Source: Bombyx mori
Lineage: Eukaryota; Arthropoda; Insecta; Lepidoptera; Bombycidae
DNA: 64,000 nt
Reading direction: 5' to 3'
Assembly: GCF_030269925.1 (NCBI RefSeq)
Contig: NC_085135.1
Span: forward strand, 4,154,753-4,218,752
The position numbers were made by a program, and so were the translations under genes. Positions 50,746-61,011 of this stretch are shown here, in pieces; position 1 is the stretch's first letter; each line of letters opens with the position of its first letter. The notes under the pieces were generated by a model that saw only the letters and a list, made by a program, of their open reading frames with translations, did no database searches and was not told the origin of the DNA.

Positions 50746-51006
50746 ATTACGACAACACGATACACTACAGATTATTAACAAATTAACGAGACACAAAACA
50801 AACGACTAACAAATATATGAAAATACAATAATGAGAGAAACGCGCGATCAGTACGAGGCTTTGTGGCGGACTGCCGGCGCATGTACTAGCATGTCACACG
50901 AAATGCGCATAACGCATTTCGTGTGACATGCTAGTACGATTTTGGTCCCCATAATTTTCATACCCCGGGCCTATATATGTAAATCGATTCTAAAGGAGTA
51001 AACTCC
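50746..51006 (+). repeat. 348-bp unit 2, 5'-truncated, inverted-repeat isomer
   Basis: It begins mid-unit (ATTACGACAACACG) and is followed after six A's by unit 3. A perfect 25-bp inverted repeat lies at 50883-50907 and 50913-50937 with a CATAA loop. Confidence 0.85.
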
Positions 51007-51012
51007 AAAAAA

Positions 51013-51354
51013 GTGTGTGTGTCCGCTCCGACGCACGACTGGAGTTTACTGGATATAAAAAATTAAACGAAACAATACGAGAAATAGTTCTATATTACGA
51101 CAACACGATACACTACAGATTATTAACAAATTAACGAGACACAAAACAAACGACTAACAAATATATGAAAATACAATAATGAGAGAAACGCGCGATCAGT
51201 ACGAGGCTTTGTGGCGGACTGCCGGCGCATGTACTAGCATGTCACACGAAATGCGCATAACGCATTTCGTGTGACATGCTAGTACGATTTTGGTCCCCAT
51301 AATTTTCATACCCCGGGCCTATATATGTAAATCGATTCTAAAGGAGTAAACTCC
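51013..51354 (+). repeat. 348-bp unit 3, inverted-repeat isomer
   Basis: It is a complete unit in tandem with unit 2 (348-bp period). Its palindrome arms are 51231-51255 and 51261-51285. Six A's follow, then block X resumes. Confidence 0.85.
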
Positions 51355-51821
51355 AAAAAATCTTGATATTGTATTGGTTTCACGGCAAAAATTTTAGTGA
51401 CTACTTAACTTGCTTGAAAGTGAAGAAATACTCTCAAAATCCATTAATTTGCAACTCGCACTCGCACATACAATAATCGAGAGGCTCACTTCGGTAAAGC
51501 TATTCGATACATGAGACAGCAACATAAACAAACCTTCTCTCTCCCACAAAATGAGATTCATAAGCTTACCACTAGGTGGCACTGATACAAACTCACAGAA
51601 ATTAAACATAACATTAACATCGACTGAGTAATTAAAAAAACTTGCACTAAGCACAGGTACATTACCCATTACCCGACGAAACGAATTAGAAACGAATTAG
51701 AAAGCTTGGCATTTCAATTAAACGCCTTAAAAAAAACCTTGCGTGCTACCAATATAAAAGAAAAAACTTCGCTTCTCAAGATGAATAAACGTCCTGCAAA
51801 TCGATTAACTCGCACTCAGTG

Positions 51822-54548
51822 TGCTTAGTGCGAGTTTTGTAACGCTCTCGATAGCGAGCCAGTTTGCTCAAATTTGTATGCAATTGGAACAGCGCCCCTA
51901 CCGGCAAACGTACCCGGTGTTATTTTGTGAGTGCGAGTTCATATTAACGTTGTGATCTCGTAACCGAGTAATTTTACCGAAATTAGTACCACGAATGACA
52001 TTTGTGCGAGTGCGTGTTACAAATAAGTGGGTTTTAACGTTTCGATCGAGTATTTCTTTAGTAGTTCTATTTTTCCAACTAGAGAGGCAAAAGTATCATG
52101 CCATAAAGCCTAATCTTTTTTTATGAAAAATGATAATATGGAGTGAAATGGATTTGATTAATTTGAAGCATTAATCAATTGGCATGGAATGAAATGAAAT
52201 GAGATCAGATAATATGGGATAAAATATAATCTCTGCAAAATGCTGATTATATACTGAGATTTTTTTCAGTGGACCTTTTCGAAGACTTCGAGAAGCTACG
52301 TCCAGCGGTTTTGTTTAATTTTTTAAATTTTCGCACTTTCACAGATACTAAACAGTTAATAAACCCACGTTACTTTGTTATTGTATAGATGGGTGGACGA
52401 GCTCCCGGCCCACCTAATCTTAAGTGGTTACCGGAGCCCATAGACATCTACAACGCAAATGCCGCCTCCCACCTTGAAATATTAGTTCTAAGGTCTCAGT
52501 ATAGTTACAACGGTTGTCCCACCCTTCAAACCGAAACGCATTACTGCTTCACGGCAAAAATAGGCAGGGTGGTGATACATACCCGTGCGGACTCACAAGA
52601 CGTCCTACCACCAGTAATTACGCAAATTAATTTTGCGGGTTTGATTTTTATTACATGATGCTATTCCTTTACAGTGAAAGTCAATCGTAAACATTTGATA
52701 AGTACGTATTTCATTAGAAAAATTGATACCCGCCGGCGGGATTAGAACACCGGTGCATTGCAAGATACGAATACACCGGACGCCTTAACCTTTAGGCCAG
52801 AACGGTCTCAAAATTACACTTATACACGAAGAAATATTAAATACGCATTAACTAAGAAACATTAAATAGACAAAATAAAACAATTCACACAATTTAGCTC
52901 CTCGCGGTCCCTCCAAAATGTCTTTTCATCTTTTTTTCCTAGTTGTTCAATTGTAAATGAATAAATCAAAATCAAATCGAGTTTACGTTCGATACGGTGA
53001 AAAATGAAGAATTGTGAGTGTGAGTTGAGATATGCTACTCGCTTCGCAGGGCGTTTATTCACCGAGAGCAGCAATAATATCATTTCTCGTATATTGGTAG
53101 CACGTGATGTTTTGGCATTAGACCGTCTAAATGAAATACAACGCATTTTAACAGCATTTTAATGGGAACCAACTACTTTCAAAATTATTCGGGTAATGTC
53201 ACGTGTTCAATACTATTTTGTACCTTTAGAATTAAAGTGGCTCAACCCAAAATTCTTAGTTTGTGGTAAACTTCAATATTGTAATACAATAATTGTATTT
53301 TTTTTAGTTTTTCGGTTTAAACACTTTAAGGCATGCCATTTTATTTGAAAAAGACAGAAAGAGTACTTTGTCCTTTTCTAGACTAAAAGAGACTGTTTAA
53401 TTTTATAAGCTGATAGAATAATATAGAAAAGAATAATAGGATACCCTCTAATCGTCACATTGGAAAAAGGTATGGCTTTATCATTTTATCATTTAAATTA
53501 TTTTTTATTGCACTTATAAAACTAATTTAATTTACAATATGTAACTACATATATCTATAACTAATCCGTACTAGTCAAATTCCTCATAAATTGTCAATAT
53601 TCTTAATAAAATTCCTATTAATAATATACAAGTGCAAATGTTGAGCTGCTTGCCAGAAATGATATAATAGTGTTTTGTTTTTTTGTTGTTTCCTTGTAGG
53701 CTGCCTGTAATAATCTAAGTCTGTGTGAAAGGCAATAAATGATTTTATTATTATCTACTAATGGTAGTCCATTGGTCGAAATTTGACCATAATTTATTTA
53801 AATTTTAAGTTTGAACATTATTATAGTTCTATTGTCACCTTTCTATTATCATCATTTCTATAATAATCATTGCTCTATGTGGCCAAGGCTTCATTATAGA
53901 AAAATAATATTAAACACAAAAAATATTAATCTATTCTCAATTTGACCACAGATTGATAAATCAATAAAAAAAAAGTATAAATGCATGTGTGTGTGTGTGT
54001 CAAATACATGGTAATGTGTGTAAGGTTTTTTTATTCATTTAGTTTATTTTTTTATTGTTTATGCACAATAAAAAAAAAAATCAGCAATCTGCACTACTTC
54101 TCTATATTCTCTATAAGTGTGGGAAATTTCATACTTCTCCGTCCGCGCAATTTTCGCAAAAAGGAGTACAACATTTTTGCTTCACGTATTACTTAAAATG
54201 TAGGTTCTTAATAATAATACATAAGTGTTTTGAAATATAAAACTAATCTTAAATTTTTTAGTTATACCACTTCCATTCTAAGGGTGCAATTTCGTAAACA
54301 AACTTTGCCGTAATGGCGTGACCTTTAAAATACACGAAAACTGCCCAGCATAAACATATTTTTTTAGTAACTTTAATAGAAGTATTAGAATTAGAAGTTT
54401 ATTATAGAATTTATTTAATTGTAATTACATATTTAGACATACTTAACATAATTAATCTTGGAATAGGTAATTATTTCTGCTTTTTTTAATTAAAGAAATT
54501 ATGTTTTACATAGGATTAATCATTTACCCGTTGAACGTTTATAAAATG
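51822..54548. repeat. Block Y, first copy (AT-rich, non-coding)
   Basis: It aligns along its whole length with 61270-64000, with only scattered differences and small indels. It begins CAGTGTGCTTAGTGCGAGT. It includes a GTGCGAG motif cluster, an AATGAAATGAAATGAGAT segment, a minus-strand Bm1 SINE (52388-52806) and AT-rich tail sequence. No long coding frame is seen. The region 54549-54930 probably continues it. Confidence 0.85.
52388..52806 (-). mobile_element. Bm1-type tRNA-derived SINE
   Basis: On the minus strand it starts with a tRNA-like head: an A-box-like GGCCTAAAGGTTAAGGCG (52781-52799) and a B-box-like GGTGTTCTAATCCCGCC (about 52735-52750). The body ends at GAGCTCGTCCACCCATC (52388). 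It is at the same position within block Y as the copy at 61844-62262, so it inserted before the duplication. Confidence 0.85.
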
Positions 54549-54934
54549 ATTGTATTTACGGTAATAGTGTTGATGATCTTCATTAGGTGGCCCAAATATA
54601 CTAAAATTATTACGAGCATCCATCCTTATTTATAAATGTGTAAAGAAGCAAAATTATTATTACATTGTTCAAATTTCTATATAATTTATAAATATAAATC
54701 TGTACGTATGTACCTGTAAATATGTATATTGCGCGCGCGTGTGTGTGTGTGCGCGTGTGTATGTGCGTGTGTGTATATATTTCTATAATAGATAGGTACA
54801 CAGTGTGCAATTAATTTCGAAGTTATTCTTGCCCATCTAATGGTTGTCTGGAAGAGATCACTCTTAGCGATAAAACCAAGAAAGAATGTTTCACAATATT
54901 TATTCATTTTGTGTACAATAAAGAATACTCTTTC
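54549..54934. repeat. AT-rich sequence with GT/GC microsatellite
   Basis: This includes alternating purine-pyrimidine GCGCGCGCGTGTGTGTGTGT and similar at about 54731-54780, which could adopt Z-DNA. No gene. Confidence 0.6.
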
Positions 54935-55183
54935 ACTGGTGGTAGGAGCTCTTGGGAGTCCACACGGGTAAGTACCACCACGCCGCCTATTTCCGCCGTG
55001 AAGCAGTAATGCGTTTCGGTTCGAAGGGTGGGGTAGCCGTTGTAACTATACTGAGACCTTAGAACTTATATCTCGAGGTGGGTGGCGCATTTACGTTGTA
55101 GATGTCTATGGGCTCCAGTAACCACATAACATCAGGTGGGCTGTGAGCTCGTCCATCCATCTAAGTAATAAATAAAAAAAAAA
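54935..55183 (+). mobile_element. Bm1-type SINE, 5'-truncated, plus
   Basis: It covers the 3' half of the SINE (ACTGGTGGTAGGAGCTCTTG to GTGAGCTCGTCCATCCATCT) with an A-rich tail. The tRNA-like head is missing. It separates block Y from block X'. Confidence 0.85.
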
Positions 55184-55846
55184 ACTATCTCACTCTCTCT
55201 CTCTCATCAAACAACTCTTTAAAAAAAAGAAATGATTTAATAAGAATTAAATGAAAAAGCAAAGAATTAATATGTATTTACAACTAGCTAGACGTCTATA
55301 AAATTTACTAACCGAAAAAATATATGTGTATAAACCATTAGAATAGATAAAACCTTAAAAAACAATATTATTATGAAAAACAAAAGAAAAAATCTTGATA
55401 TTGTATTGGTTTCACGGCAAAATTTTTAGTGACTACTTAACATGCTTGAAAGTGAAGAAATACTCTCAAAATCCATTAATTTGTAACTCGCACTCGCACA
55501 TACAATAATCGAGAGGCTCACTTCGGTAAAGCTATTCGATACATGAGACAGCAACATAAACAAACTTTCTCTCTCCCACAAAATGAGATTCATACGCTTA
55601 CCGCTAGGTGGCACTGATACAACTTCACACAAATTAAACATAACATTAACATCGACTGAGTAATTAAAAAAACTCGCACTAAGCACAGGTACATTACCCA
55701 TTACCCGACTAATTATAAATATCGTTAGAAAGCTTGGCATTTCAATTAAACGCCTTAAAAAAAACCTTGCGTGCTACCAATATAAAAGAAAAAATTGTTG
55801 CTTCTCAAGATGAATAAACGTCCTGCAAATCGAGTAACTCGCACTC
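55184..55846. repeat. Block X' (second copy of X, without 348-bp units)
   Basis: It matches 50526-50745 joined to 51361-51820. It serves as the empty-site comparison for the 348-bp-unit insertion. It ends at the 83-bp tandem repeat. Confidence 0.75.
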
Positions 55847-56012
55847 AGAGCTCCGCACGTTTCACCGTGAAAAGCGTACACTCGATGCGAGTCATTCGAT
55901 TCGATTTTTGAAACTCGCACTAAGCCTACAGAGCTCCGCACGTTTCACCGTGAAGAGCGTACACTCGATGCGAGTCATTCGATTTCATTTTTGAAACTCG
56001 CACTAAGCCTAC
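55846..56012. repeat. 83-bp tandem repeat, two copies
   Basis: Two units (from 55846 and from 55929) share GAGCTCCGCACGTTTCACCG, GTACACTCGATGCGAGTCAT and end with AAACTCGCACTAAGCCTAC. Only about three bases differ. The end motif is the inverse of the GCTTAGTGCGAGTTTTG that starts block Y. Confidence 0.85.
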
Positions 56013-57359
56013 TGATAATTTGATCTTGGCCTTGGCTTCGGCGATGACCGACTGGTACGTTACGCCGCGCTCCGCAGCTCCGGGCTGTAGCGTGAGCGTC
56101 ACAGCTTCGGAACGCGGAGCACGTATCGCCGGTCCTTTGCGACCGCCTTTGGCAGCCCGCCGCGCAGGCTGCGCAACCGCCTTTGCGGTTTGGCCGGGGG
56201 CATGCGGTGCTGCTGAGGCCGCCTTGGCGGCCTTGCGTGCCTTCTTGCGGCCCACGACTGTAACCCAGGTCTCACCCTTAGACCCAGCAGTCGTGGGCTG
56301 ATCGCTCGATGGGGTTCCCTCGACGGGCTTTTTAACACCCTCCGCGGGCTTCCCCTTCCTAGGCTTAGGTCTCGGCGGCTCCTCAGCCCTCCGCCGTGTA
56401 TCGGCCGCTAGTGGCGGACGGAGGATTTCCGCAGGGAGGCGCCGAGAAATCGCCTCCATACGAGCATTGACCATGCTCCCGCACTGGAGCATGCAGAGCC
56501 GGACAATGCGCTCGACCTCGTCGTCGGTATGAGTGCTTGCCGGTCTCGGTGCGGGAGCCGGGGCCACTACCGATGCGGCATCAGTGGACGTACGTCGCTG
56601 CTGCTGCTCGCTCAACGCAGTGACTTGTCGCCGGAGGTCCTCCATGTCGTTTCGGAGACGGCTGTTTTCCTCCTGCAACTTCGCAACCTCTTCAGAGGCC
56701 GTCCTGTCGAGGAGGATGCCAATCGCCTCCTTAATGTCCGCGGCAGCTTCCTTCAGACCGCGGGTGAACGTGCCCTTCAGACTGCCGGATTTGGTGGCAA
56801 CCTTCAGGACTAAGTCCACCCCATCCAAGGCAAGCTGACTTAGGGCCACCGCAGATGGTTCCCCCCCTTCCGCCACTAGAGCAGCGCGTCGCTCGCGTGC
56901 GCGTCGGGCCATTTCCGACACTTCGTCGGCCGCGATGGTTTTGCGCTGCTCTCTTCTGGCGGCGTTGATCTCCGCCTTTGAGCTCCCTAGTGAGGCACAG
57001 CTCTCGCCACCAGGGTCCTCGGTAGTGACCCCCATGTCACTATCTGCTTTGCTGGCCGCCGGAGTATTGGAGCACACGAACCTACCCTGTGCGTTCCTCC
57101 GCGGCCGTGAAGCACTCACCCCTCTCGAAGCCTGCCGACCTCTCCTCGTGGTCGGTAACTTCTTCGGGGGCAGCAAGCCTTCCTCATCTGAGGACAGATC
57201 CACCGACCCATCTCCCACTGGAGCATTGTCGCGTAAGCGTTTTCTAACGGAAGACGATCCACGCGGTCCTCCGTCAATATTTTCAAAATAACTGCTTCCA
57301 GTAATATTATCAGCAACAGGGGCCTGGTCGCCTACTCCTGCGCGTCCATCGGTAACCAA
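56013..57359 (-). pseudogene. R1-type element C: ORF1 N-terminal part
   Basis: From ATG 57359 (MVTDGRAGVGDQAPVADNIT) the frame is open for about 450 residues. The N-terminus is acidic, then a basic stretch, then VALSQLALDGVDLVLKVATK and KEAAADIKEAIGILLDRTAS, a coiled coil (EVAKLQEENSRLRNDMEDLR), a lysine/proline-rich linker and RSEAVTLTLQPGAAERGVTY. The layout parallels R1-A ORF1, but the sequence is quite different, so it is another R1-clade family. It is cut at 56013 by the 83-bp repeat, before the zinc knuckles, and ORF2 is absent. The extra codons beyond 56013 are not part of the protein. Confidence 0.8.
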
Positions 57360-58082
57360 TTTATCACTCGCAGGCCCACGGTCTTCTCCACCTCGATCAC
57401 CGCGACGTACACGTAGTGGAGACCCCTAGGCCGCGAACTGTAAAACAGCCCGTGGTCTACCCCTCCTTGCTCCCTAGTCGTGTACTCTGCAGCTGCAGAG
57501 CGCAGATAGAGAGCCCTCGGGAGCGACTCCTCCGCCCCGGCAGAAATTTGCCGCGGACAACAATCTCCTCTTTCTCACCCCTCACGAGGAGATTGTTGCC
57601 CACGCCCAGGGTGCACCGGCCCAGCGCCTGCTCGTCCTCAAGAAAACAAAAGGACCAGCAGCCACTGAACACTCGGGGAGGTTTTCTGCCAGGCACCCCA
57701 ATCTAACTTAACCTAACATAACCTAATATGGGGGAGAGCGCGAATCCGCACTCCACGCTACAGTCCTCTCCCCCTCTCCCCATCGTTATACAATATTGAT
57801 GGGGGGGAGGACTGTAGCGGGTATGAAACCCCCATCCCAAAAGGGGGTGGGGGGTGTGGTCAAAGCTCCTAATGGAAATGAGGCTGCACCTACGGGGTGC
57901 AGCCGCGGTCCCCATACGGGGGACCCGCCAAACGGGCAAGAGGCGTGGGGCTAGAGGCTGATGAAACTCAGCTCCGAGAGGGGCGCTCATAGGTCCTCCC
58001 CGGCCTCACAGCCGGCGCGGAGCTTTATCTCCGAACGATCGTCGGGGGTAGCCTCGGAGGCTGAGTTTCTTTGGTATTCCTC
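57360..58082 (-). promoter_or_regulatory. Probable 5' UTR of R1-type element C, highly structured
   Basis: It is GC-rich with several perfect stems (57558-57598, 57756-57819, 57882-57904) and a TTAGG-like stretch on the minus strand (57700-57725). No conserved protein is seen. The 5' limit of the element is not certain. Confidence 0.55.
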
Positions 58083-58440
58083 CCCTCGCCTTGCAAAACC
58101 TCCCTCCCTCAATCGTGTCAGCAATGACACGATTGTTTAATTCAATTCTCCGGGTAGGACACTTCCCTGGAACTTGGAAACTGGGCAAGATCATCGTCTT
58201 GCCCAAACCAGGCAAGGACGGGAGAAAGTCCTCCAGTTACCGACCGATTACCTTGCTCTCGCACGTGGGCAAGTTGTTCTAGCGGCTGCTCCTGAGGAGA
58301 ATATCGCCGTATATTCTCTTCTGGCCGGAGCAATTCGGCTTTAGAAGCGGCCACTCGACGACTCTGCAACTGGCCCGTGTCCTGCATCACTTGGCGGACC
58401 GGCGAAACTCGGGCCAATACACGGTCGCGGTCCTTCTCGA
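58083..58440 (+). pseudogene. Jockey/CR1-type RT fragment forming the 5' part of a chimera
   Basis: It reads FNSILRVGHFPGTWKLGKII, LPKPGKDGRKSSSYRPITLL, a stop in place of E (LF*RLLLRRI), FWPEQFGFRSGHSTTLQLAR and YTVAVLLDIE. These are RT motifs of a different LINE from BMC1. The sequence joins BMC1 at a shared CGATATCGAGTCGAGG. Confidence 0.75.
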
Positions 58441-59440
58441 TATCGAGTCGAGGGGATCCGCTCCTCCCCACGACCTCTCACAGCTGGAGTCCCGCAAGGC
58501 TCTGTCCTCTCACCCCTCCTATTTAGCTTATTCGTTAACGATATTCCCCGGTCGCCGCCGACCCATTTAGCTTTATTCGCCGACGACACGACTGTCCATA
58601 CCCTGGGTCAGGAAGGTCAAGTACCTGGGCGTTACCCTGGATGCATCGATGACATTCCGCCCGCATATAAAATCAGTTCGTGACCGTGCCGCGTTTATTC
58701 TCGGTAGACTCTACCCCATGATCTGTAAGCGGAGTAAAATGTCCCTTCGGAACAAGGTGACACTTTACAAAACTTGCATAAGGCCCGTCATGACTTACGC
58801 GAGTGTGGTGTTCGCTCACGCGGCCCGCACACACATACACACCCTTCAATCTCTACAATCCCGCTTTTGCAGGTTAGCCATCGGAGCTCCGTGGTTCGTG
58901 AGGAACGTTGACCTACACGATGACCTGGGCCTCGAATCTATACAGAAATACATGAAGTCAGCGTCGGAACGGTACTTCGATAAGGCTATACGTCATGATA
59001 ATCGCCTTATCGTAGCCGCCGCTAACTACTCCCCGAATCCTGATCATGCAGGAGCCAGTCACCGTCGACGCCCTAGACACGTCCTTACGGATCCATCAGA
59101 TCCAATAACCTTTGCACTAGACGCCTTCAGCTCTAGGAGCAGGCTTAGGGACCTCGGTAACCGTACTCGTCGAACTCGACAAAGAGTTTGCCGTGCAACT
59201 TAACCCATGAATCAGCTCGCTGAGTTTCTCGCCGGATCTTCTCAGCGGGTCGCGATTCCGATCCGGTAGTAGATTCATTCGCGAAGCAGCTACTCTTGAG
59301 TTGTTAGGTCTCCTTCGGAGGCGCTCGGGCGGCTGTTAGCAAATCCCACCCCTCCTGGCTGAGCCTTTGCTCGCCCACCTGTCCTGGTGAAACTGGAAAG
59401 GCCTTCAGGCCACCAGTAATCTCTCAATCATAAAAAAAGA
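58425..59440 (+). mobile_element. BMC1 3' portion with internal deletion, fused to another LINE
   Basis: From CGATATCGAG onward the sequence is BMC1. It goes through FADDTTV and then jumps about 210 bp to the PWVRKVKYLGVTLD region (58597). ORF2 ends at 59203 and is followed by a full 3' UTR and an A-rich tail. The C-terminus is close to that of the inner full-length BMC1 (SSRSRLRDLGN). Confidence 0.85.
58649..59203 (+). pseudogene. BMC1 ORF2 C-terminal fragment
   Basis: It reads MTFRPHIKSVRDRAAFILGR to RTRQRVCRAT. It lacks the endonuclease and most RT motifs. The internal start is not native. Confidence 0.8.
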
Positions 59441-59705
59441 AAAAACCTTGACTCTATATTGTGAAGTGATGTGTATTGGTTTTATCATTTGTTTTAATGA
59501 TAATGTGGGTGGCAATGTCACTAGCTGCGCCGGCAGCCAGGCCAGGAGTTCTATACGTTCTATACGTTTTTGTTGAAACTAGTGATGTAGAAGATGTAGG
59601 ATCAAGTGACCACGATACAACTGACTGATTAAAGTAAGGTATTTGTTGTCCTATTTTGTGTGATTAGTAAAGAACAGTATTCGGTGTCATTTATGACTGG
59701 TAATT

Positions 59706-59985
59706 GAACACATCGCTCGATTTAGGTGATGTGTTCGTTTTATTGCCGGATGGAGGCATTGCGATGTGTTTTATGGTTGAAGTGGGTACTGGATGGAAGT
59801 TCCACTTGCGTGCCGGATGGAGGCATTAGTGTTTTGTGTTGAAGTTGGGTACCGGATGGAGGTCCCACTTATTTGCCGGATGGAGGCAATAAGTAGTCAA
59901 GAGCTACTCGATGGAGGTGGCACTTGAATTGGGTTATCGTCACTCGATATAGGTGGCATGAGTTACTCTCACTAGATGGAGGTGA
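59706..59985 (+). repeat. Nine-fold CGATGGAGG-core repeat with flanking inverted bases
   Basis: Cores at about 59718, 59748, 59791, 59815, 59854, 59878, 59909, 59945 and 59974 share (C/G)GAT(G/T/A)(G/T)AGG-type sequence. Spacing is 24-43 bases. Several have complementary flanks, for example TTGCC-GGATGGA-GGCAA at 59873-59889 and TGCC-GGATGGA-GGCA at 59744 and 59811. Confidence 0.8.
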
Positions 59986-60332
59986 TTGTAACGACAGTTT
60001 GTGGTTGATAGAAAATACTGATGAAATACTACTCAGATTAAGTTGTTTTGTAATAACTCGGGTTTCTAATGCTTATTGAGCATTAATGAAATTTTTCAGT
60101 TGTATAGTGTATCACTAATAATTGGGTAATTATGTTATCTACTCACACAGGTTAACATAGTCTGTTAAAGATCTTGTTGAGAGCTAACGTTATGGTTTGT
60201 AATGAAAGGAATCCCAATCCTCAATCGTGAATGTATCAGGATTGGCCGAGACGAAACCTGTTTGATATTGCAAAAGGTTGTTTTCCTTGCAGGAGCGTCA
60301 CACAGGGACGTGTGACGTGTCAGAATGGCCGT

Positions 60333-60378
60333 GTCGTGGATAGCGACTTTTAGTTGTCGTGGATAACGACTTTTAGTA
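60333..60378 (+). repeat. 23-bp tandem duplication
   Basis: Two adjacent copies of GTCGTGGATA(G/A)CGACTTTTAGT, each with an internal GTCG...CGAC dyad. Confidence 0.85.
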
Positions 60379-60665
60379 ATATTAAGACGGTGGTTTTGAT
60401 TATTATTTTAAATGATGAATTGTTGTTTTGATAAATATCACAAAATGAAGGGTAGATAGACTCCGTAACGCCACAGTATAAAATGGCGGTACGTGGACAG
60501 AGTCGTGGCATTCCGTGTCAGACAGTCATTCCGTCCGTCTCAGTCAGCGAGTCTCTGGCAGTCAGTCAGTCAGTCAGTCGGTCTGTCGGTATGTGCAACG
60601 AAACTGTCGGTTTATCCTGTCAATGTGAAAGTTGTGTGTGTTGAGTTTCAAACCTTTGACTTTTT

Positions 60666-61011
60666 GGAGTTTACTCCTTTAGAATCGATTTACATATATA
60701 GGCCCGGGGTATGAAAATTATGGGGACCAAAATCGTACTAGCATGTCACACGAAATGCGTTATGCGCATGTCACACGAAATGCGCGCCGGGCTGCTGCGC
60801 CGGCAGTCCGCCACAAAGCCTCGTACTGATCGCGCGTTTCTCTCATTTTGTATTTTCATATATTTGTTAGTCGTTTGTTTTGTGTCTCGTTAATTTGTTA
60901 ATAATCTGTAGTGTATCGTGTTGTCGTAATATAGAACTATTTCTCGTATTGTTTCGTTTAATTTTTTATATCCAGTAAACTCCAGTCGTGCGTCGGAGCG
61001 GACACACACAC
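60666..61011 (-). repeat. 346-bp unit 4, inverted, direct-repeat isomer
   Basis: It is the reverse complement of unit 1 at 49883-50228 and has the same central direct repeats. It is flanked by T runs (A runs on its own strand) on both sides. Confidence 0.85.

Larger units (their letters stand above)
50526..51825. repeat. Block X, first copy (interrupted by 348-bp units)
   Basis: The sequence 50526-50745 and 51361-51825 matches 55180-55846 almost continuously. The second copy lacks the palindromic units, so 50746-51360 is an insertion here. The minus-strand open frames (51394-51669 and 55426-55740) match each other only because the DNA is repeated. Confidence 0.75.
59441..60665 (+). promoter_or_regulatory. 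LTR-like / promoter region with motif array
   Basis: No coding frame of note. It contains a nine-fold motif/hairpin array (59706-59985), a 23-bp tandem duplication (60333-60378), a TATA box in CAGTATAAAATGGCG (about 60474-60488), and (CAGT)n-like sequence at about 60560-60585. Part of it (60361-60510) recurs inverted at 34178-34344, so it belongs to a repeated element, plausibly an LTR retrotransposon. Confidence 0.5.

Noticed and set aside
51394..51669. Small minus-strand ORF found in both X blocks (also 55426-55740)
   Set aside because: The two copies differ mainly by amino-acid-changing substitutions, there is no recognisable domain, and the match is explained by DNA duplication.
52735..52806. 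Possible tRNA gene (A- and B-box-like sequence)
   Set aside because: It is the tRNA-derived head of a Bm1-type SINE: no full cloverleaf is apparent and the SINE body follows.
59706..59985. CRISPR-like repeat-spacer array
   Set aside because: Cores are short and variable and spacing is irregular (24-43 bases). The eukaryotic transposon context argues against it.
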